Positions 53,957 through 62,202 of a stretch of DNA of 64,000 nt are shown piece after piece. The position numbers and the translations under genes were made by a program. How positions within the stretch are numbered: position 1 is the stretch's first letter; every line of letters begins with the position of its first letter. Source of the stretch: Roseococcus thiosulfatophilus. GTDB lineage: Bacteria; Pseudomonadota; Alphaproteobacteria; Acetobacterales; Acetobacteraceae. The stretch is from positions 62,001 through 126,000 of the forward strand of contig NZ_JAFFQY010000062.1 of NCBI RefSeq assembly GCF_017311575.1, given 5' to 3'. The notes beneath the pieces are model-generated. The model was not told where the DNA came from. It saw nothing but the letters and a program-made list of their open reading frames with translations, and did not search any database.

Positions 53957-54865
53957 TCAGGCTTCGCGTGCCTCGGCCAGCAAAAGCCGCCGCAGCCAGG
54001 CATGGCCGGGGTCCGCCTCGAAGCGGCGGTGGAACACCAGGGAGAGCCGCGTGTGCCGCACCGCCACCGGCGGCTCGCGCACCACCAGCCTGTGCGGCGT
54101 GGCCAGGCTCTCGGCCAGTCGGGCCGAAACGGTGATGATCATGTCCGTCCGCTTCAGCACCTCGGGCACCGCCGAGAGATGCGCGACCACGCCGCCCAGC
54201 CGCCGCGACAGCCCCTGCCCGCCCAGCACCACGTCCAGCGCCCCATCGCGCGAGCCATTGGCCGAATGCAGCAAATGCGGCACGGACAGGAAGCGCTCCA
54301 TCGTCAGTTCCCCGGCCGCGAGCGGGTGGTCGGGTCGCATCAGCGTCACGAAGGCCTCGGGCAGCATGCGTAGGCGCGTGTAGAGGGCGGAGGGCTCAGG
54401 CAGCACCGCGATGGCCAGCACGGCGTCGCCCTGTTCCAGCAGCGCCTCGGCATTGGTGCGGTCGGCGTGGCGGATGGCGAGCAGGCAGCCCGGCGCCTCG
54501 CGCGCCATGCGGGCCAGCACCAGGGGCGCCAGCACCGCCTCGGCATATTCGGAAAAGGCCACGGGGAAGACGCGCCGCGCCGTGGCGGGGTCGAAGGGCG
54601 TCTGGGCGGAAAGCGCCTCGGCCAGCCGGTCCAGCGCCTCGGCCACCGGGGCGGCCAGCGCCAGCGCCAACGCCGTGGGCTCCACGCCGCCCGGCCGGCG
54701 GAGGAACAGCTCATCCCCCAGCGCCGCCCGCAGCCGCGCCAGCGCGTTGGAGACGGCCGGCTGGGAGAGGTTCAGGCGCTGCGCCGCGCGCGTCACATGC
54801 TTCTCCCGCGCCACCGCGTCGAAGACGCGCAGCAGGTTGAGGTCGAGCTGGGAGAGGTCCGTCAT
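53957..54865 (-). CDS. LysR-family transcriptional regulator
   Basis: A 302-residue LysR regulator. The N-terminal winged HTH is LDLNLLRVFDAVAREKHVTRAAQRLNLSQPAVSNALARLR, with the helix core QRLNLSQPAVSNALARLR, and the rest is a periplasmic-binding-like effector domain (about 90-295). Subgroup motifs resemble NodD/LinR/PcpR-type regulators (DELFLRRPGGVEPT). It is divergent from a doxX gene, across 127 bases, and by LysR habit probably controls it and itself. No clear T-N11-A site could be fixed. Inducer unknown. Confidence 0.92.
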   Translation of the reverse strand: MTDLSQLDLNLLRVFDAVAREKHVTRAAQRLNLSQPAVSNALARLRAALGDELFLRRPGGVEPTALALALAAPVAEALDRLAEALSAQTPFDPATARRVFPVAFSEYAEAVLAPLVLARMAREAPGCLLAIRHADRTNAEALLEQGDAVLAIAVLPEPSALYTRLRMLPEAFVTLMRPDHPLAAGELTMERFLSVPHLLHSANGSRDGALDVVLGGQGLSRRLGGVVAHLSAVPEVLKRTDMIITVSARLAESLATPHRLVVREPPVAVRHTRLSLVFHRRFEADPGHAWLRRLLLAEAREA

Positions 54866-54992
54866 GCGGCGCGCCCGTCATTCACATGGTTGATGATGGT
54901 CCTCCCGCATCGCGATTGGAAGCGGGGCGGGGTTCAGGCGCAGATGGAGGCCAAGGGCGGCGCGGCCGCCTTCCCACACAAGGACGACCCAC

Positions 54993-55415
54993 ATGCCCAC
55001 CACCCAACAGACCACCCCCTATGCGGCGCTGCTGCTGCGCGTCTCCCTCGGTATCCTGCTGCTGGCGCATGGCGCCTGGCTGAAGCTCGGCGTCTTCGGG
55101 CTGGCGGGGACGATGGGCTTCTTCGGTTCCCTCGGCTACCCGCCCGCGCTGGGCGCCGTGGTCGCCATCGGCGAGACGTTGGCGGGCCTGGCCCTCATTC
55201 TTGGCGTCTGGGTGCGCGTCGCCTCGCTCGCCATGGTGCCGGTGATGCTGGGCGCGACGCTGGTGCATCTCGGCAATGGCTGGCTGTTCAGCGCGCCGGG
55301 CGGCGGCTGGGAATTCCCGGTCTTCCTGGCGGTGACGCTGCTGGTGCAGGCGGGGCTGGGGGCCGGCGCCCATGCGCTGGCGCGGCCCCAGGCGGCCAGG
55401 CCCGCGGCGGCCTGA
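54993..55415 (+). CDS. DoxX family membrane protein
   Basis: A 140-residue protein with four membrane segments, near residues 10-30, 50-70, 75-95 and 105-128. LRVSLGILLLAHGAWLKLGVFG, with the core LLLAHGAWLK, is the family N-terminal helix. DoxX proteins act as membrane subunits of quinone or thiosulfate oxidoreductases in some organisms, and as redox-stress membrane proteins in others. Control by the divergent LysR regulator is likely. It ends before a pair of palindromic repeats. Confidence 0.87.
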   Translation: MPTTQQTTPYAALLLRVSLGILLLAHGAWLKLGVFGLAGTMGFFGSLGYPPALGAVVAIGETLAGLALILGVWVRVASLAMVPVMLGATLVHLGNGWLFSAPGGGWEFPVFLAVTLLVQAGLGAGAHALARPQAARPAAA

Positions 55416-55420
55416 GGGCA

Positions 55421-55522
55421 CGCGATTCACCGCTCCGGCGGTTCCGCCTCCGCGAATCGCGTTCTGGACGCTGAGAACGCGATTCACCGCTCCGGCGGTT
55501 CCGCCTCCACGGATCGCGTTCT
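55421..55522. repeat. Two tandem palindromic repeats between doxX and the zinc-ribbon gene
   Basis: A 45-base unit at 55421-55465 recurs at 55478-55522 (period 57) with two substitutions. Copy 1 begins CGCGATTC and ends GAATCGCG, an 8-bp perfect inverted repeat, with an inner CCGC/GCGG dyad. The units open with GATTCACC, close to the GATTCACGCC word seen in other hairpins here. Copy 2 ends at the minus-strand stop codon. They probably end both convergent transcripts. Confidence 0.85.
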
Positions 55523-56066
55523 AGCCGCCGAACAGCCTGGCCACCCAGCCGAAGGGTGGCCAGGCAGTGGCGATGGCATCGCTGTAGAGGAACAGCAGCA
55601 GCAGAAGCACGGCCAGCGCCAGCAGGCTGCCGGCCCAGGCCATCGGCAGCAACGCCCCGCCCCGGACCCGGCGCGGGGCGCCTGGCATCCAGCGCGGCGG
55701 GGCCAGGGGTGGCGGTGCGGCGGGGCGAGGGGTGAGGGTGCCGTCCTCGGTCAGGATTTCGGCAGGGTCGGGCCCGATGCTCATGGGCGCGGTGACAGGC
55801 TGCGACTCGGGCTCCGGTTCCAGCGGGGCGCCGATGCTGCGGGGCTGCGGCGGGCGGGGCGGAGCCTCTTCGGCGCCCGTTTCCAGGGCGGAGGGCTCCG
55901 CAGCCGGGGCGGCTTCGCCGGCCGGGGCCGGGGCCAGCGTGACATCGTCCGGCAATTCCGGCACCCAGCGCGTGCCACAGGCCGCGCAGCGCACAGGCTT
56001 GCGCGTCAGCACCAGGGCATCCGGCACGCGGTAGGCCGTCGCGCAGTTGGGGCAGGCGATGTCCAT
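55521..56066 (-). CDS. Zinc-ribbon (MJ0042-type) membrane-anchored protein
   Basis: A 181-residue protein that begins with an MJ0042/zinc-ribbon domain: CPNCATAYRVP and VRCAACGTRWVPEL give two C-x2-C knuckles. A Pro/Ala/Glu-rich linker of about 90 residues follows, and a membrane segment (about 148-170) near the C-terminus. This family of unknown function is common in alphaproteobacteria and is often the divergent or direct neighbour of ftsE, as here. ATG 56066 gives the standard MDIACPNC start. It is divergent from ftsE across 94 bases. Confidence 0.87.
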   Translation of the reverse strand: MDIACPNCATAYRVPDALVLTRKPVRCAACGTRWVPELPDDVTLAPAPAGEAAPAAEPSALETGAEEAPPRPPQPRSIGAPLEPEPESQPVTAPMSIGPDPAEILTEDGTLTPRPAAPPPLAPPRWMPGAPRRVRGGALLPMAWAGSLLALAVLLLLLFLYSDAIATAWPPFGWVARLFGG

Positions 56067-56160
56067 CTCTGGATCCGCATGTGCCAATGGAAGCCCGTGG
56101 TCCGCAACCTCCCGCTGTGCGAAACCTGGGGCCGGGGCAGATTCGAAGGGGGATGGACCC

Positions 56161-56826
56161 ATGGTCCGGTTCACCAATATCGGCCTGCGCTATCCGGAAG
56201 GGCGCGGCCAATGGGCGCTCAGCGGGCTCGATTTCCTGCTGGAGACGGGCAGCTTCACCTGGCTGCTCGGCCCCTCGGGGGCGGGGAAGTCCAGCGTGCT
56301 GGGGCTGATGCACCTGGCCGTGCGGCCCACGGCCGGGCGGATGGAGGTGCTGGGCCAGGATGTGGCGCGCATGCGGCGCGGCGCCCTGCCCAGCCTGCGC
56401 CGGCGAATCGGCGTGGTGTTCCAGGATTACCGCCTGCTGCCGCACCTCAACGCCTATGAGAACGTGGCCCTGCCGCTGCGAATCCAGGGCCTGACCGAAC
56501 AGCGCCTGCGCGCCGATGTGAACGAGATGCTGCGCTGGGTCGGCCTGCTGGAACGCGCGGACGCCGCGCCCGCCTCGCTCTCGGGCGGCGAGCAGCAGCG
56601 CCTCGCCTTGGCCCGCGCGGTGGTCGCCCGCCCCGCCCTGCTGGTGGCGGACGAACCCACGGGCAACCTGGACGGCGCCCAGGCGCGGCGCGTCATCGCC
56701 CTGCTGCGCGAGATGCACCGGCTGGGCACCACCGTGGTCGTCGCCACCCACAGCGAGGCCCTGCCCGAGGAATGCCCGGCGCCGGCGTTGCGACTCGAGG
56801 CCGGGCGGCTGCTCTCCCATGGCTGA
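56161..56826 (+). CDS. ftsE: Cell-division ATP-binding protein FtsE
   Basis: A 221-residue ABC ATPase of the FtsEX complex, which activates septal peptidoglycan hydrolases at division. Walker A is GPSGAGKSS, the signature LSGGEQQRLALARAVV and Walker B LLVADEPTGNLD, with the D-loop and His switch VVVATHSEA. VVFQDYRLLPHLNAYENVALPL, core FQDYRLLPHL, is characteristic of FtsE and LolD-like ATPases; the ftsX neighbour settles the identity. ATG 56161 is the family start (MVRFTNIGLRY). It overlaps ftsX by 8 bases. Confidence 0.93.
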   Translation: MVRFTNIGLRYPEGRGQWALSGLDFLLETGSFTWLLGPSGAGKSSVLGLMHLAVRPTAGRMEVLGQDVARMRRGALPSLRRRIGVVFQDYRLLPHLNAYENVALPLRIQGLTEQRLRADVNEMLRWVGLLERADAAPASLSGGEQQRLALARAVVARPALLVADEPTGNLDGAQARRVIALLREMHRLGTTVVVATHSEALPEECPAPALRLEAGRLLSHG

Positions 56827-57682
56827 CCGCAACGCCTTCCGCATGCGCCGCCTGCGCGGCCGCGACCCGCTGGGGCTGCGCCGGGCGCTGGCCGGTTGGC
56901 TGCTGCCCGCCCTCGTCGCCGCCATGGCCCTGCTGGCCGCCATGGCCCTGACCGGCGCGCAGGGGGCGGGGAGCCTCGCCGCGCGGTGGGAACAGGCGGC
57001 GGCGGGGCAGATCCTGGTGCAGTTGCCGCCGGAAGGGCTCGGCCCCGCGCTGGACCGGCTCTCATCCCTGCCCGGCGTGGCCTCCGCCACCCCCGTGCCC
57101 GATGCCCGGCTGCGCGAATTCCTCCGCCCCTGGCTGGGCGAGGTGCCCGGCCTGCCCCTGCCCGCCATGGTGGAGATGCGCCTGGCCAACCCCGCCGCCG
57201 AAACCGCCATCCGCGCCGCCGCGGCCGACATTCCCGGCGCCGTGGTCGAGGAACGCGGCGAGGCCGTGACACAGGCGCTGCGCGTGGCGCATGGGGTGCG
57301 GTTCCTGGCCTGGGTGATCCTCGCCATCATCGTGCTGGTGGCTACCGCGCTGGTGGCCGTGGCGACGCGCGCGGGCATCTCAGCGCGCAGCCAGACCATC
57401 ACGATCCTGCACGAGCTGGGCGCGCGGGATTCCGACATCGCGGGCCGATTCGCCCGCCGCCTGGGCTGGCTATGCACGCTGGGGGCGCTGGGGGGGCTGG
57501 CTATCGCCCTTCCCGCGCTCTGGCTGCTGGCCGATGCCGCCATTCCGGTGGCCATGGCGCGGCCGGCGGCGCTGACCGATCTGCCCTGGTGGGGGCTGCT
57601 CTCCCTGCCGCTGGTGGCGGGCACAATCGGCTGGATCACGGCGCGGCTGACGGTCGGCGCCTGGCTGCGCCGCTTGCCGTAG
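56819..57682 (+). CDS. ftsX: Cell-division protein FtsX
   Basis: A 287-residue inner-membrane partner of FtsE. Four membrane segments are seen: near residues 26-46, then about 160-185, 220-243 and 255-280, with a periplasmic domain between the first two, as in FtsX. The C-terminal core ARSQTITILHELGARDSDIA (motif ILHELGARD) is the coupling helix for FtsE. The 5' end overlaps ftsE by 8 bases, so the pair is coupled. The protein is slightly shorter than E. coli FtsX, mostly in the N-terminal cytoplasmic tail. Confidence 0.9.
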   Translation: MADRNAFRMRRLRGRDPLGLRRALAGWLLPALVAAMALLAAMALTGAQGAGSLAARWEQAAAGQILVQLPPEGLGPALDRLSSLPGVASATPVPDARLREFLRPWLGEVPGLPLPAMVEMRLANPAAETAIRAAAADIPGAVVEERGEAVTQALRVAHGVRFLAWVILAIIVLVATALVAVATRAGISARSQTITILHELGARDSDIAGRFARRLGWLCTLGALGGLAIALPALWLLADAAIPVAMARPAALTDLPWWGLLSLPLVAGTIGWITARLTVGAWLRRLP

Positions 57683-57708
57683 CGGCCTTGCGGTGCGAAG
57701 CGGGTGGG

Positions 57709-58323
57709 ATGCGCCTGCTGGTTCTCGACGCCGCCCTGTCCCGCTGCCTCGCGGCCCTGGTGGAGGATGGCGCCTGCCTCGCGCAGCGCGAGGCCCCCGG
57801 GCCGCATGGCCAGGCGGCCGCCCTGCCGCCGCTGGTGGAAGCGCTGATGGGCGAGGGCTTCGAGGCCATCGCCGTGGGCCTCGGCCCCGGCAGCTTCACC
57901 GGGCTTCGCACCGCCATCGCGCTGGCCGAGGGGCTGGCGGCGGCCCGTGGCGTGCCACTGGTCGGCGTCTCGACTGGCGAGGCGCTGGCCGGCACCTCCC
58001 CCCACCCCGTCTGGGCCTGCACCGAGAACCGGCGCGGCGGGCTGTTCCTGGAACGCTTCGGCCCTGGCCCCTTCGCCGAGGCGCCGCCCCTTTCGCTTAC
58101 GGAAACCGCCCTGCCCTCGCCATCCACCCTGACCTGGCTGGTGGGCGATGGCGCGCCCCGCGCCGCCGCCCGGCTGCGCGCGCGCGGCGCCCCGGTGGCG
58201 CTGGGCGCCGCGCGCCAGGTCGAGGCGCTGCCATTGGCCGCCGTCGCACTCCGCCGCCTGCGCGGCGAAATCCCGCCCCGCGCCGCCCTGCCCCTCTATG
58301 TGGACCCGGCCGCGACCACATGA
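57709..58323 (+). CDS. tsaB: tRNA threonylcarbamoyladenosine biosynthesis protein TsaB
   Basis: A 204-residue ASKHA-fold protein that dimerises with TsaD for t6A37 modification of tRNA. LLVLDAALSRCLAALVEDG is the N-terminal motif, and VGLGPGSFTGLRTAIALAEGLA (core GPGSFTGLR) is the TsaB signature. The C-terminal part is more variable. ATG 57709 is preceded by GTGGG and gives the standard length; the frame is open further upstream inside ftsX. It overlaps rimI by 4 bases, the usual alphaproteobacterial partner. Confidence 0.93.
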   Translation: MRLLVLDAALSRCLAALVEDGACLAQREAPGPHGQAAALPPLVEALMGEGFEAIAVGLGPGSFTGLRTAIALAEGLAAARGVPLVGVSTGEALAGTSPHPVWACTENRRGGLFLERFGPGPFAEAPPLSLTETALPSPSTLTWLVGDGAPRAAARLRARGAPVALGAARQVEALPLAAVALRRLRGEIPPRAALPLYVDPAATT

Positions 58324-58751
58324 CGCTGCGCACCGCCGCGCCGGAGGATGCCGCGCTGCTGGCCGACATCCATGCCAGCGCCTTCCCGGCCCATGAGGCC
58401 TGGGACGCGAAGACCATGGCCACCCTGCTCGGCATGCCCGGGGCGCTGGGGCTGGTGGCGGGCGAGGCCGGGATGGTCCTGTTGCGCCTCGCCGCCGATG
58501 AGGCCGAGGTGCTGACCTTCGCCGTCCGCCCCGAGGCCCGCCGCACGGGGCTGGGCCGCGCCCTGCTGGAGACGGGCATGATGCTGCTGGCCGCCCAGGG
58601 GGCCACCTCCCTGCTGCTGGAGGTGGCGGAGGAGAATACGGCGGCGATCGCCCTCTACACCGCGGCGGGCTTCACCCGCGCCGCGACGCGCCGCGACTAC
58701 TACGGCGCCGGCCGGCACGCACTGCTGCTGCGGGCGGATTTGGGCGCGTGA
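58320..58751 (+). CDS. rimI: Ribosomal-protein-alanine N-acetyltransferase RimI-like
   Basis: A 143-residue GNAT acetyltransferase. VLTFAVRPEARRTGLGRALLE is motif A (core RPEARRTGLGRALL) and binds acetyl-CoA; LLLEVAEENTAAIALYTAAGF contains the RimI-type ENxxAxxLYxxxGF block (core NTAAIALYTAAGF). RimI acetylates the N-terminus of ribosomal protein S18 in E. coli. The pairing with tsaB supports the name, and the start overlaps the tsaB stop (ATGA). It ends 21 bases from the convergent modC stop; the gap starts with the word GATTCACGCC. Confidence 0.88.
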   Translation: MTLRTAAPEDAALLADIHASAFPAHEAWDAKTMATLLGMPGALGLVAGEAGMVLLRLAADEAEVLTFAVRPEARRTGLGRALLETGMMLLAAQGATSLLLEVAEENTAAIALYTAAGFTRAATRRDYYGAGRHALLLRADLGA

Positions 58752-58772
58752 TTCACGCCTTCCGCCGCCCCT

Positions 58773-59855
58773 TCACCCCGGCGCATGGTCCAGCGCCACC
58801 GCCTTGAGCAGGGCGAAGACCTCATCCCCCTCGCGGAGTTCCAGCCGCGCCACGGCGTCGCGCAGCACGCGCGAGAGAAGCACCGCCTCCCCCACCCGCA
58901 GCCGTAGCAGCACCTCGTCCGGGTGCTGCGCCGAAGGGGTGATCGCCACCAGGCGGCAGGGCAGGATGTTGTGGATGGAGATCCCCTCGGGCCGCGTCCG
59001 CGCCACCGCGATGTCACGCGCCCGCAGGCGCAGGCGCAGGCGTGCCCCCGGCGCCTCGCGCCGCAGCGGCACCTCCAGCGTGCCGCCCGGGAAGGCGAGG
59101 CGCGTCAGCCCGCGCGCCGCGTCATGCGCGGCCACGGTGCAGCTCAGCACCGCACCCGCATCGCGCCGCGCGGCGAGCGGCACGTCGGGGCGCAGGGAGA
59201 GTTCATCCGGGCTGCCCTGGGCGAGCACCCGCCCCGCCTCCAGCAGCACCAGCGCATCGGCCAGGGCGTCCACCTCCTCCAGCGCGTGGGTGACGTAGAG
59301 GATGGGCGGGCCTTCCATGTCGCGCAGCCGCGCGAGGAAGGGCAGGATTTCGGCGCGGCGCGGCGTATCCAGCGCGGCCAGGGGTTCGTCCATCAGCAGC
59401 AGGCGGGGGCGGGAGAGCAGGGCGCGGCCCAGCGCCACGCGCTGCTTCTCGCCCCCCGAGAGAGCGCGCGGCCGGCGGCCCAGCAGCGCGCCGAGGCCGA
59501 GCAGGTCCACCACCACCTCGAAGCCAGGCCCTTCGGCGCCCGAGGGCGCGCGGCGCAGCCCGTAGCGCAGATTGCCCTCCACCGAGAGGTGCGGGAACAG
59601 CCGCCCCTCCTGGAACACCACGGCGCAGCGGCGGCGCTCCGGTGGCACGAAACGGCGGGCCTGCGTGTCCAGCAACGCCTGGCCCGCCAGGGAGACGCGG
59701 CCCTCATCGGGCCGGAACAGCCCGGCGATGGCGGCGAGGATGGTGCTCTTGCCGCAGCCCGAGGGGCCGAACAGCGCCGTCACACCGGGCCCCGCCGTGA
59801 AGGCGGCCTCCAGCGCGAAGCCGGGGAAGCGGTGGCGCAGTTGCACCTCCAGCAT
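58773..59855 (-). CDS. modC: Molybdate ABC transporter ATP-binding protein
   Basis: A 360-residue ABC ATPase. Walker A is GPSGCGKST, signature LSGGEKQRVALGRALLSRPRLLL (core LSGGEKQRVALGRAL), and Walker B LLMDEPLAALD. FQEGRLFPHLSVEGNLRYG is typical of ModC. A C-terminal Mop/TOBE domain (about 285-355) binds the oxyanion and regulates the ATPase. It overlaps modB by one base (TGATG). Substrate molybdate, with tungstate as a possible second ligand, is inferred from ModA and the Mop domain. Confidence 0.93.
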   Translation of the reverse strand: MLEVQLRHRFPGFALEAAFTAGPGVTALFGPSGCGKSTILAAIAGLFRPDEGRVSLAGQALLDTQARRFVPPERRRCAVVFQEGRLFPHLSVEGNLRYGLRRAPSGAEGPGFEVVVDLLGLGALLGRRPRALSGGEKQRVALGRALLSRPRLLLMDEPLAALDTPRRAEILPFLARLRDMEGPPILYVTHALEEVDALADALVLLEAGRVLAQGSPDELSLRPDVPLAARRDAGAVLSCTVAAHDAARGLTRLAFPGGTLEVPLRREAPGARLRLRLRARDIAVARTRPEGISIHNILPCRLVAITPSAQHPDEVLLRLRVGEAVLLSRVLRDAVARLELREGDEVFALLKAVALDHAPG

Positions 59856-60556
59856 CAGCCCCGCCCCAGCCAGCGGTGCATCCGCCGCGCGATGAGTTCG
59901 GCCAGCAGCAGCCCGCCCAAGGCCAGCGCGAAGGAGATGCCGGCCAGCCGCGCCGCCGTGGCCTCGCCCCCCGGCGTCTGGGTGGCGGTGTAGATGGCGA
60001 GCGGAAGGGTCTGCGTCTCGCCCGGCACGTTGGAGGCGAAGGTGATGACGGCGCCGAATTCCCCCAGCCCCGCCGCGAAGGCCACCACGGCCCCGGCCAG
60101 GATGCCGGGCAGCATCAGCGGCAGGGTGACGGTGAAGAACACATCCCAGCGACCGGCGCCCAGCGTGCGGGCGGCGGCCTCCAGCCCCTCATCCACGTTT
60201 TCCAGCCCCAGCCGCACCGCGCGCACGATCAGGGGGAAGCCCATCACGGCGGTGGCCAGCACCACGGCGTCCGAGGTGAACACCAGGCGGATGCCGAACC
60301 ATTCCTCCAGCGGCGCGCCGATCGGCCCGCGCACGCCGAACAGCATCAGCAGCGCCCAGCCCACCACCACGGGCGGCACCACCAGCGGCAGGTGGACCAG
60401 CGCGTCCAGCAGGAAGCGGCCGGGGAAGCGGCCCCGCACCAGCAGCCAGGCCACCAGCACCGCCGGCGCCAGCGACACCAGCACCGAGCGCGTGGCGACG
60501 CTGAGGCTGAGCCAGACCGCCTGCGCCTCCTCGGCCGAAAGGAAGCCCTCCATCAT
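59855..60556 (-). CDS. modB: Molybdate ABC transporter permease
   Basis: A 233-residue inner-membrane permease with about five to six membrane segments. GAVVAFAAGLGEFGAVITFASNVPGE contains the EAA-type loop (core GLGEFGAVITFASN) that contacts ModC, and TQTLPLAIY follows as in ModB. The start is ATG 60556, inside the modA stop (ATGA). The second ATG at 60553 is an alternative with one residue less. Together with modA and modC it forms a complete high-affinity molybdate importer. Confidence 0.93.
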   Translation of the reverse strand: MMEGFLSAEEAQAVWLSLSVATRSVLVSLAPAVLVAWLLVRGRFPGRFLLDALVHLPLVVPPVVVGWALLMLFGVRGPIGAPLEEWFGIRLVFTSDAVVLATAVMGFPLIVRAVRLGLENVDEGLEAAARTLGAGRWDVFFTVTLPLMLPGILAGAVVAFAAGLGEFGAVITFASNVPGETQTLPLAIYTATQTPGGEATAARLAGISFALALGGLLLAELIARRMHRWLGRG

Positions 60557-61326
60557 TCGGTCAGGCTGAAGCCCAGGCGGCGCCAGATGGGCGCGGCGTC
60601 CGCCCCGGCCAGGAAGTCGAGGAAGGCGCGGGCAGCGGCATTCGCCTCGGACCGGCGGGTCAGGGCGAAGGGGTAGGTGATGGGCGGGTGGCTGCCCGGC
60701 GGGAACAGGCCCGCCACCGCCACCCGCGCGCTGGCCGCGGCGTCGGTGGCATAGACGATGCCGAGCGAGGCCTCGCCGCGCTCCACCAGCAGCAGGGCGG
60801 CGCGGACATTCTCGGCGCGGGCCAGGCGCGGGGCCAGGGCCGCCCATTGCCCCATCCATTCCAGCGCGGCCCGGGCATAGCGCCCGGCGGGCACATGGGC
60901 CGGGTCCCCCACCGCGAGCCGCCCGCGCGGCCCGAGCAGCGCCAGAAGGTCCGTCCCCGGCGCCAGGGCGACCGGCCGCGGCTGGTCGGCCGGGGTGACG
61001 AGCGCCAGCGCATTGCCGATGGGGCTGCGCCGCGTCTCGGGCAGGATCAGGCTGCGCCGCTGCAAATGGTCCATCCAGGCCTCATCGGCCGAGAGGAAGA
61101 GGTCCGCCCCCGCCCCCTGCTCGATCTGCCGCGCCAGGGTGGAGGAGGCGGCCAGCGAGACACGCGGCGCCGCATGGCCGCGCGCCGCCCATTCGGCGGC
61201 CAGCAGGCGCAGCGCATCCGCGAGGCTCGCGGCCGCGAAGACGGTGACGGGAGACTGTGCCCGCGCCGGCAGACCCAGCAGCGGCACGGCGAAGGCCGCG
61301 CGGCGGAGGATGCGTCCTTGGCCCAT
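60553..61326 (-). CDS. modA: Molybdate-binding periplasmic protein
   Basis: A 257-residue periplasmic binding protein. The signal segment RRAAFAVPLLGLPARAQS is short, with a twin arginine. VTVFAAASLADALRLLAAEW starts the mature part as in ModA, SLAASSTLARQIEQGAGADLFLSAD (core SSTLARQIEQGA) holds the oxyanion site serine, and GIVYATDA carries the conserved Tyr/Thr region. ATG 61326 follows AAGAGG. It is 17 bases downstream of an SDR gene and couples to modB. Molybdenum supply implies molybdoenzymes elsewhere in the genome. Confidence 0.92.
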   Translation of the reverse strand: MGQGRILRRAAFAVPLLGLPARAQSPVTVFAAASLADALRLLAAEWAARGHAAPRVSLAASSTLARQIEQGAGADLFLSADEAWMDHLQRRSLILPETRRSPIGNALALVTPADQPRPVALAPGTDLLALLGPRGRLAVGDPAHVPAGRYARAALEWMGQWAALAPRLARAENVRAALLLVERGEASLGIVYATDAAASARVAVAGLFPPGSHPPITYPFALTRRSEANAAARAFLDFLAGADAAPIWRRLGFSLTE

Positions 61327-61343
61327 GGGCCTGGCCTCTTGTC

Positions 61344-62081
61344 TCAGCTGAGCATCTGCCCGCCATCCACCACGATGGTGTGGCCCGTCACCCAGCGCGC
61401 CGCCGGCGAGGCCAGGAACAGCAACACATCCGCCACCTCCTCCGCATGGCCCAGCCGGCCGAAGGGGATGGAGGCGAGGATGCGGTTGTAGAGCTCGGGC
61501 TGCGTCGTCCTGCGCTGCTCCCAGAGCCCGCCTGGGAACTCGATGGAGCCGGGCGCCACGCCGTTCACCCGCACGCCATCGGGCGCCAGCACGGCGGCCT
61601 GGCTCTGGGTGTAGTTGATCAGCAGCGCCTTCACGGCCGCATAGGCCGGGCCGCGCGGCGAGGGCCCGAAGCCCGAGATGGAGGAGAGGTTCACGATGCA
61701 GCCGCGCGCCGCCTTCAGCGCCGGGATGGCCGCGCGGCTGGCGCGCGTGGTCGCCAGCACGTCCACGTTCAGGCTGGCGGCCCAGCCTTCCTCGGTGTCG
61801 GCCATGCCGAAGCCCGAGGCGTTGTTCACCAGCACGTCTATGCCGCCCAGGGCGCGCTCGGCTTCCGCGATGTAGGAAGCGATCTGGGCGGCATCGCCCA
61901 GGTCGCAGCTGGCCGCATGGCCCTTGGCGCCCAGCTCCGCCTTGGTGGCCGCCAGGGCCTCTGCCCCCCGCGCGCAGATGGACACCGCCGCGCCGGCCTT
62001 GGCGAAGCCCAGCGCCACGCTGCGCCCGATGCCCTTGGACCCACCACAGACCACCACGCGCTTGCCGCTGAAATCGAACAT
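61344..62081 (-). CDS. Short-chain dehydrogenase/reductase
   Basis: A 245-residue classical SDR. VVVCGGSKGIGRSVALGFAKAG gives the NAD(P) motif TGxxxGxG variant (GGSKGIG), LVNNASGFG the structural Asn, NLSSISG the catalytic Ser, and YAAVKA the Tyr-x3-Lys. The substrate is unknown; 3-oxoacyl reductase or a secondary alcohol dehydrogenase is possible. ATG 62081 is preceded by GGAGG 5 bases away. It leads into modABC on the same strand with a 17-base gap, so it may share their message, but a metabolic tie is not evident. Confidence 0.9.
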   Translation of the reverse strand: MFDFSGKRVVVCGGSKGIGRSVALGFAKAGAAVSICARGAEALAATKAELGAKGHAASCDLGDAAQIASYIAEAERALGGIDVLVNNASGFGMADTEEGWAASLNVDVLATTRASRAAIPALKAARGCIVNLSSISGFGPSPRGPAYAAVKALLINYTQSQAAVLAPDGVRVNGVAPGSIEFPGGLWEQRRTTQPELYNRILASIPFGRLGHAEEVADVLLFLASPAARWVTGHTIVVDGGQMLS

Positions 62082-62202
62082 CCCTGCCTCCCTGCCGGTG
62101 CTGCCCGCACGCTCCGGCCATGGCGGCGACGCGTCAAGGCGGGTGCGCGGGGGAGGCACGCCCGGCCTTGACGGAACGCGCCCTGGGCCGCACCCCTCCG
62201 GC

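Noticed and set aside
54866-54992. LysR T-N11-A operator in the lysR/doxX gap
   Set aside because: ATTCACATGGTTGAT near 54880 is only partly symmetrical, so no specific site is claimed.
55288-58005. 905-codon open frame on the minus strand
   Set aside because: It covers the zinc-ribbon gene in another frame and the antisense of ftsE, ftsX and tsaB; composition is Arg/Ala/Ser-rich shadow sequence.
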